Assembly: GCA_038503075.1 (NCBI GenBank)
Contig: JBCAML010000013.1
Coordinates: forward strand, 1,599,721 to 1,663,720
Direction: 5' to 3'
Length of the DNA stretch: 64,000 bases
Origin: Gyromitra esculenta
Lineage: Eukaryota > Ascomycota > Pezizomycetes > Pezizales > Discinaceae
Shown here: piece after piece, positions 58,078 to 64,000 of the stretch
Numbering within the stretch: the stretch's first letter is position 1
Layout: each line of letters opens with the position of its first letter
The notes under the pieces: model-generated
Told to the model about the DNA's origin: nothing
Seen by the model: the letters and a program-made list of their open reading frames with translations, nothing else
Database searches by the model: none
Program-made: the position numbers and the translations under genes

Positions 58078-61000
58078 ATGGCCTCCCAGGGGCAAACTCC
58101 TAGTCGGAGCAGCTCTCCTGCAAGTGTAACGTCGTCGGAATTTCCTGTCCCAGCTACATCCAAGCCCAGGTCCCGGGGGTCAAGATATCTTTCGGTTTTA
58201 AAAAAACCTTTCAGATCTCTCTCGCCATCTAGGACGAACTCGGGGCGTGCGTCCTCCACCGCTGTAACGAGTCTAGTTCCATCATCACCCATCACCCAAA
58301 CCCTTGTTCATGGAACACCATCATCCCTAAGTCTTATGTCAGATGCATCCTCATTAGTTAGTGCTAACAAGACTCAAACACCTATCATTCTTGAGCCTTC
58401 ACAATCTACTCCAGATATACAGAAAGAAAAGTAACAACATCCGTGAATTACCCTGCTTCGTCTATTCTAGACACATGCTTACTAGGGGATTTACATAGAT
58501 ATAAGGCCTGGAGGCAGGCCTTTGAGTCCTTAAGTCTCGAGGATCAGCAACAACTTGATCAGTCCAATATCATAGGGTGCTTGGGGAGGATGAGGGAAGT
58601 CGTTGAGAATAAAAAGCGGGATTGTGATGAAAAAGGCTGGACGTATCAAATGAACGGAGAGACCATTGTTCTCCGAGATATCGCCAATAAGGTGATCCAT
58701 TGGATTGATAGATTTAAAGCAATTGGCGATACTATAGTACAGTATGATCCAGTGCATTCTGCTTTACCGTGGGCTGCATTTCGGTTTCTTTTGGAGGTTT
58801 TAGCCCACCCCCTCTCCTTAATTCTCGGAGGTATGGTGACGTTTTTGTTTTTTAGGTTTCTACTGCAGATATCAAGAAGCAAGATGCTATCCTTATAGGC
58901 CTGGAATTCTTGGCAGGCTTGGTAACTAGATGTGCTATATATGAATGTTTGTACCTGGACGGCACCGAAACAATTGCAAACCTCCCAGCCACGGAGGATC
59001 TTGAGAAAAGACTCGTGTCCCTATACGCTGACATCCTGATCTATCTTTCGAAGTCTAAGCTCTATTATTCCCACGGAACAGCTGGTAAACTCTTATTTGG
59101 CCTCTATGAAATCGTATGTTGATTTAATTTAGCTCGTTTTGCGATTGCAATCGTGGAAGCTGACCTTGGCCCACTCATGACGAACATAAAAGATGGAGAA
59201 AGTGATGTCCATAAAGCAGCGGAAATTGCAAGTATGAACTGTACGCAGCACTTCTTCTGCCCTGCTTGTTCTCATTTCTTGATTAACGACTGCTGTTCAC
59301 TCTAGTAAACAAGTGCGCGCATGAAGCTCAAAGTCAAGGTTTATATACGGATTCTCTGAAGGAAGCATGGATGGATGGATCTGACTAATGATCTGCTTAA
59401 CATGTACAGAGCGAGAAAAACTTGAGCAACTTTGGCAGGATCTTGAGAAGCCAATTTCTCGAATGGACTTGAAGATTTCCGATTTACACCGAAGCCTTGA
59501 TGGTCAGTCACTTGTTCGTTTCAGGAGAACAACAGTTGCTGATTTAGGCAGAATCGAAGCATCTCGTTATCTTGAATTGGATATCTTCCGCGCAATATAT
59601 CGGCCATCATAAGAGAGCAAAGCTGGATCGACTGGACCGCACTGGAAACTGGTTTTTGCAGAACAAACATTTTAAGAACTGGAGAAATACCAGTGTCTCC
59701 TCGCTTCTCTGGCTGCATGGGATCCGTGAGTCCAATGACCTTGATTGCGCCTAACTAGTCAACAGCTACTTATTCTTTCGCACAATTTAGCTGGTGCTGG
59801 GAAAACAAAGCTAGTGTTCGTGGTCTTTCGAACATATTTTGGTATAGACTAGCTGACAAATTTCTGTGCGTAGGTCTTTGGTTATCGATACTCTAATGGA
59901 AGCTAAAGCTGCAGGCAGCCAAGAGGCGGTGGTCTTCTTTTATTGCAACAAGAGCGAAGCCGAACGCAGCACCCCGGAATCGGTATTACGCGCTATCACT
60001 AAACAACTCTCATCCCCAGAGCCAGGGTCAGGGCTTCTGCGGCCCATAGTGGCCAAGTTTGAAGATGAGAAGAAGAACAATTTCGCTTCCGGGCCACTGG
60101 ATATCGACGAATGCTGTAGTCTGATTATCAAGCTCCTGCCAAGCTACCCCAAATCTAACATCGTCATTGACGCACTTGATGAATGTGATAAGGGCACCCG
60201 ATCAAAACTCATATCCGCTTTGTCCACCATCATGAGATCCACGTCGAATCTCGTCAAAATATTCGTATCAAGCCGAGATGACGACGACATTGTCCTGAGG
60301 TTGAATGAAGTGCCACACCTCCGCATCAGTTCCAAAGACAACTCTGGAGACATTGAGAGCTTTGTGAGGTCAGAGATAGATAAGCGCATTTCTGAAAAAG
60401 ACTTTCTCCGCGGAGAAGTCTCCGAGTCACTTGAAGCACACGTAATCAATACTCTTATAAAGGGTGCTGATGGAATGTAAGACGAACGACTTTTGCTGGT
60501 CCCTCCGTGAATTCTGGGCCACCCAAGCTGATCACAGATAGGTTTATGTGGGCCGACTTGCAAATCAAGACTCTATGCGACAATGATCGTTTCCACACTG
60601 AATTGGACGTCCGGGCCGAGCTAGGAAAGCTTCCTAAGGACTTGAGAGAAACATATTCTCAGGTATTCCAGGTCGTTTTATCGCACCCGGAGCATAGCAA
60701 GTTGCTCGCCATGAAAGCGTTGAAATGGATAATGTGCGCGAAACGACCGCTATCCCCTTCCGAACTCATCACAGCCATCTCATTCCAATCTGAGTTCAAC
60801 GAGGGCTCTGCGCAAAACCAGAAACTGAACAAGGAGACTATCCTTAGGTTTTGCCACAACTTGGTAGTTTGGGACAGTGAATTGGACGTAATGCGCTTCG
60901 CCCATTTGTCCGTTCAAGATTTTCTCGAGGAGAATCATTTCAAAATGGTCGATGCGCACAGGGTGGTAGCAGAAAGTTGTCTTGGTATTCTTTGTTTGTC

Positions 61001-61913
61001 GAACAAACACTCCGACCAGGCAAGCAGCATCTCAATGGCAGTATGTGAGCTACCGTACTACACTGAGTACTGGGCCTATCATGTTAGGTCGTGTGGCCAT
61101 CAAACGGAGGAAAGCGCGATCAGCGCCTTACAGAGAGGGGTTTTCGGACTACCCTCAAAACCCAGCAGCGCGTTTGCATTATGGAGGGAGCAAGTGTTGC
61201 TTGACTTTAACAATAGACTTATATATCGGGCCCGGGACTCGAAAAATGGAGATTGGCGTGCGACGCCTTTGATGGTAGCAGTTTGGTACGGACTAGAGGA
61301 CATGGTTGAGTACATGTTGGCCTGCGATGGGGAGAGTGTCGATGTACCAAATGAGAGCGGCGTGGGAGCACTGGAGATAGCATGTCAGGTAGGGTCGGAT
61401 GCGATCGTTCGTCGGCTTCTCGAAGCTGGAGCTAGCCTCAACCACAGGGATAAGTGCGGGCGGACTGCGTTGATGGTTGCCAGCATGTATGGGCGCCAGT
61501 CAGTGCAGGAGATTTTGCTCGACCGGGGGGCCGACCCGAACCGATCGGACACTGACGGGTGGACTGCGTTGATGCATGCGAACCTCTATGGGCACACGTC
61601 AGCGCTGGAGGTGTTACTTGACAGGGGGGCCGACCCGGACCGGTCGGACCGTTATGGATGGACTGCGTTGATATGTGCGAGCCTCTGTGGGCACACATCG
61701 GCGCTGGAGGTGTTACTTGACAGGGGGGCCGACCCGAACCGATCGGACCGTTATGGGTGGACTGCGCTGGGTCTTGCAAGGCAGAGAAGCAACGAGAGAG
61801 CGATCAAATTACTACTCGATAAGGGGGCGCTAGACAAGTCGGACGAGGACGAGGACGCGGTATTATCAGTGACGGTTCAGGACGGGGATAAGAACGCGGC
61901 CCGGGTGTTGTAA
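58078..61913 (+). CDS. NACHT-ankyrin NLR (STAND NTPase), NLR 2
   Basis: Multi-exon NLR. Exon 1 encodes a Ser/Pro-rich, probably disordered N-terminus (MASQGQTPSRSSSPASVTSS), ending QSTPDIQKEK before an intron. The helical N-terminal region follows: WRQAFESLSLEDQQQLDQ, CDEKGWTYQMNGETIVLRDI, HSALPWAAFRFLLE, GLEFLAGLVTRCAIYECLYL, LVSLYADILIYLSKSKLYY, FAIAIVEADLGPLM. Then come KRAKLDRLDRTGNWFLQNKH and VSSLLWLHGI|PGAGKTKLV (Walker A across an intron), VVFFYCNKSEAERSTPESVL, the Walker B NIVIDALDECDKGTRSKLIS, and IFVSSRDDDDI. KGADGM|FMWADLQIKTL, LSPSELITAISF and RFAHLSVQDFLEE precede about six ankyrin repeats. It ends at 61911-61913, with no frame break seen. NLRs of this type control allorecognition and cell death; the effector here is unknown. 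Confidence 0.87.
61458..61853 (+). repeat. Four tandem 99-nt ankyrin units in NLR 2
   Basis: Units start at 61458, 61557, 61656 and 61755 with exact 99-nt spacing. Each begins G(R/W)TAL; the first three end LLDRGADPNRSD or the close variant DPDRSD, the fourth LLDKGALDKSD. Units 2 and 3 are nearly identical at DNA level over their second half (GCGCTGGAGGTGTTACTTGA in both). Variation concentrates in the first helix (HANLYGHTS, CASLCGHTS, VASMYGRQS). Confidence 0.92.
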
Positions 61914-62570
61914 TGAAGTCCTGGGTACATTGTATGCACGGCTTATCACTCGATAGTCGCGTGCGCTTTTGTCCAATATAACTTGCTAATATGTACGGAC
62001 CCGGAGCTCGGGGTGGAGGCTTGTGTGGTGAGCCCTCGGCGGGCTCTCGGCGGGCTCGACGGAAGCAGAGGGATAGGGGAGGTGCGGATACCTTGTGGGC
62101 ACGAACAAGTAGTATATAAAAGGTGGGGGAGAGCCTTCCCCCAAAGCAAGCAATCGATAATGAGCTCTTGTAACGGTACCACCATAATCACGGGCAAGGT
62201 CTCGTTAGGCTTCTGAGTATCCCTGGGAACGAGCAGTGCTACATAGGGAGAACCTTAGCCAATTGTAACGCATCGACATAACCGTTACCAGCAATGAAGC
62301 ATAATAGTGCCGGACAAGCAGAGAGGTAGTAAGGACCAGCATGAGTGGTGTAGCTACCACATGCTAGAGGATACCTGCTACCCTGCTGTTCCGATGGAGT
62401 GGAGCCAGCGAGAATTCATTAGCTGACGAGTCAAAAGAGAAGTGCTGGTGGGAGGCGTGGGTGAGGTCATAGTGAAGCTGCCAAGGAAGGGGCTAGGGTT
62501 CTGGCTTAGAAGAATCCAACCGAGGCAGCTATTGGGCGTACGGGCGTCCTGAGCGTGGCTGTTTGGGTGT

Positions 62571-62616
62571 GGCGTATGGGCATGGGCGTATGGGCGTATG
62601 GGCGTATGGGCGTATT
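62571..62616. repeat. GGGCGTAT minisatellite
   Basis: Five or so consecutive 8-mer GGGCGTAT units, one shortened to GGGCAT. Related GGGCGTACTGACGTACTAGG motifs are scattered to about 62.73 kb. Confidence 0.85.
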
Positions 62617-63288
62617 GGACGTGCTATTCTGGAGGAGGTTGAAGCAAAGATGTGGGCGTGTGGGCGTACTGACGTACTAGGAGCGGATTTGGGCAGCATG
62701 TGGGACGTACTGACGTACTAGGCGCAGATAGACGCGCTAGTGTTCGCTACCAGCAACGTCCTAAGGGTACAAACGTACCTGGACGCATATAGGCGCACAG
62801 AATTTGGGGAGTGCGCAGTTCGGTTTTTGCTGATAACTACTATACACATATTTTGTCTCCGCCCACACCAGGATCTGATCCTCCTTGATCTAGAATCCGC
62901 CCCGCCACTATCTATATCAGATCCCCCCTACCAACTAATTGTACGCATGTTAGCAGCATTTGTCTATTGAAAAGAAGGGGTGGGTGGAGAATTGAGAGAA
63001 TGGGAGGGGGCGGTGTAGATAAAGGTGGAAGGGTGCAAGGAAAGGTGGCAGGGAGAGTGGCAGGGTGGGTGGGTGGGTGGGGGGAATAAGAGATGAAATG
63101 GGAGAGATTGTAATGTCTTCGAGGCAACACAGCCTAAGGAGGTAGGGTGACCGCTGCACAGGTAGGGTAACCGTGGGTTAGGGTTCGACCTTCGCTCCTC
63201 TCGTGAGAATTCCCCAAGTCCCGAGGGTCAGGGTTTCGATTTGGCATTTTTCGCGAAGTCATATTTATTCAAAAGCTTATTTGGCTTT

Positions 63289-63506
63289 AAAAACGTTAGT
63301 TTGATAGTCGCTGTAAGGAGTGAAATGTGAAGGGGCTTTAAACGTTAGTTTCGGAGATAGTCGCGGTTAAGGAGTCGGGAAGGAAGTTGAAAGCTAAGAC
63401 CGTGTGGGTTGTTTTACGAGGTTTGTCCGATTTTATAGGAAGAAACGTTAGTTTCGATAGTCGCGTTAAGGAGTCGGGAAGGAAGTTGCAAGACCGTGTG
63501 CGTTGT
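63289..63506. repeat. Degenerate subtelomeric repeat, three copies
   Basis: An ACGTTAGTTT(C)GATAGTCGC unit followed by AAGGAGTCGGGAAGGAAGTT recurs at about 63.29, 63.34 and 63.44 kb. The first copy is the most diverged. Spacing is about 50-105 bp. Confidence 0.75.
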
Positions 63507-63903
63507 TGAAGGTCTACTGTTTGGTTGATTTCCTGACTCCTCGCCACCGAGACAGTCGTGATATATACAACGCCTTGCGGATGCGGATGTTAGTGATCGG
63601 AAGGCCTCTTGGCGACGGGATGATGAATTTTGATTGGTAGCGGCGGCAGTTTTTCTCTTTTTAATCTCAACGTGTACGCGTGATCTAATATCGTATGCGG
63701 GAGAAGCTTGGGTAAACCCAGAAACATGCGGGTGATACGGTGCGATGCACTTCCACGATGCGGTGTTACGTGCGGGTTGTTCGGACCGGCTATCCTCGCC
63801 CGGGGGCTCCGCTAAGTCCGACGCCAAGACGCCAAGCCGGCTCGGAGATAACATCCGTTCCGTTCCGTGCCAAGATGCCAAGGGTTGTACCACCTTCCTA
63901 ATC

Positions 63904-64000
63904 AGGGTTTAGGGTTTAGGGTTTAGGGTTTAGGGTTTAGGGTTTAGGGTTTAGGGTTTAGGGTTTAGGGTTTAGGGTTTAGGGTTTAGGGTTTAGGGTT
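63904..64000. repeat. Telomere, (TTTAGGG)n
   Basis: Thirteen perfect 7-bp AGGGTTT units plus a partial one run to the window edge. The G-rich strand runs 5'->3' toward the end, as expected for a right chromosome end. The unit is seven bases throughout, with no 6-base TTAGGG units. Confidence 0.97.

Larger units (their letters stand above)
61914..63903. other. Subtelomeric region without genes
   Basis: Between the last gene and the telomere lie a GGGCGTAT minisatellite, G/T-rich low-complexity DNA (GGGTGGGTGGGTGGGTGG near 63.06 kb) and degenerate repeats at 63.29-63.51 kb. The 159-aa frame beside the telomere (63414-63893, -) runs through those repeats and is probably not a gene. No telomere-linked helicase gene is present. 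Confidence 0.6.

Noticed and set aside
62160..63000. Search for a telomere-linked RecQ-type helicase
   Set aside because: No helicase motif in any frame; only minisatellite and low-complexity DNA.
63414..63893. 159-aa frame next to the telomere
   Set aside because: It crosses degenerate subtelomeric repeats and shows no domain, so it is probably chance.
1..64000. CRISPR arrays or bacterial operon features
   Set aside because: The genome is eukaryotic, and the short repeats present are microsatellites, MITEs or telomere without spacer structure.

Overview
This window is the end of a chromosome from a filamentous ascomycete fungus (Pezizomycotina). Several things support that. Genes are broken by many short GT-AG introns, often with CTAAC-like branch sites. 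Protein families are typical of the group: LaeA-like methyltransferase, AA9 LPMO, NACHT/ankyrin NLRs, fungal protoglobin and CorA-like membrane proteins. Pyrimidine-rich leaders precede some genes. Long AT-rich gene-free stretches hold many short inverted-repeat elements (MITEs). The right edge is a 97-bp telomere array whose unit is the 7-mer TTTAGGG, not the 6-mer TTAGGG usual in fungi. I cannot name the species.

Layout. 1-2.9 kb: gene-free, with MITE remnants. 2.9-4.5 kb (-): LaeA-like SAM methyltransferase built from tiny exons. 7.7-10.4 kb (-): secreted FAD-linked oxidase. 13.6-14.9 kb (-): AA9 lytic polysaccharide monooxygenase with the mature N-terminal His. 17.4-18.7 kb (-): short-chain dehydrogenase. 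18.7-23.4 kb: gene-poor, with a T6G microsatellite. 23.4-24.3 kb (+): glyoxalase-like protein. 25.3-26.3 kb (-): protoglobin with a C-terminal hydrophobic tail. 29.3-30.0 kb (-): conserved fungal protein of unknown function. 30.6-31.7 kb (+): ankyrin protein. 32.0-33.5 kb (+): CorA-like membrane protein with a likely premature stop. 37.0 and 39.1 kb (+): two small conserved fungal proteins. 41.0-41.9 kb (+): broken TauD-like dioxygenase. 42-46 kb and 49.5-55.4 kb: MITE-dense desert on both sides of an NLR (46.2-49.5 kb, +). 55.5-57.0 kb (+): polytopic membrane protein. 58.1-61.9 kb (+): second NLR with near-identical ankyrin repeats. 61.9-63.9 kb: subtelomeric repeats. 63.9-64.0 kb: telomere.

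How it fits together. The centromere-proximal half holds metabolic and secreted genes suited to saprotrophic or plant-associated life. The distal 35 kb is an accessory subtelomere with two NACHT NLRs, an ankyrin protein, a CorA-like membrane protein and a polytopic membrane protein. These families are repeatedly linked to fungal non-self recognition and are often amplified near chromosome ends. The two NLRs share intron positions, so they are old paralogs, but only the distal one has homogenised repeats. Exon boundaries were worked out by eye from splice signals and family motifs. No database search was possible.
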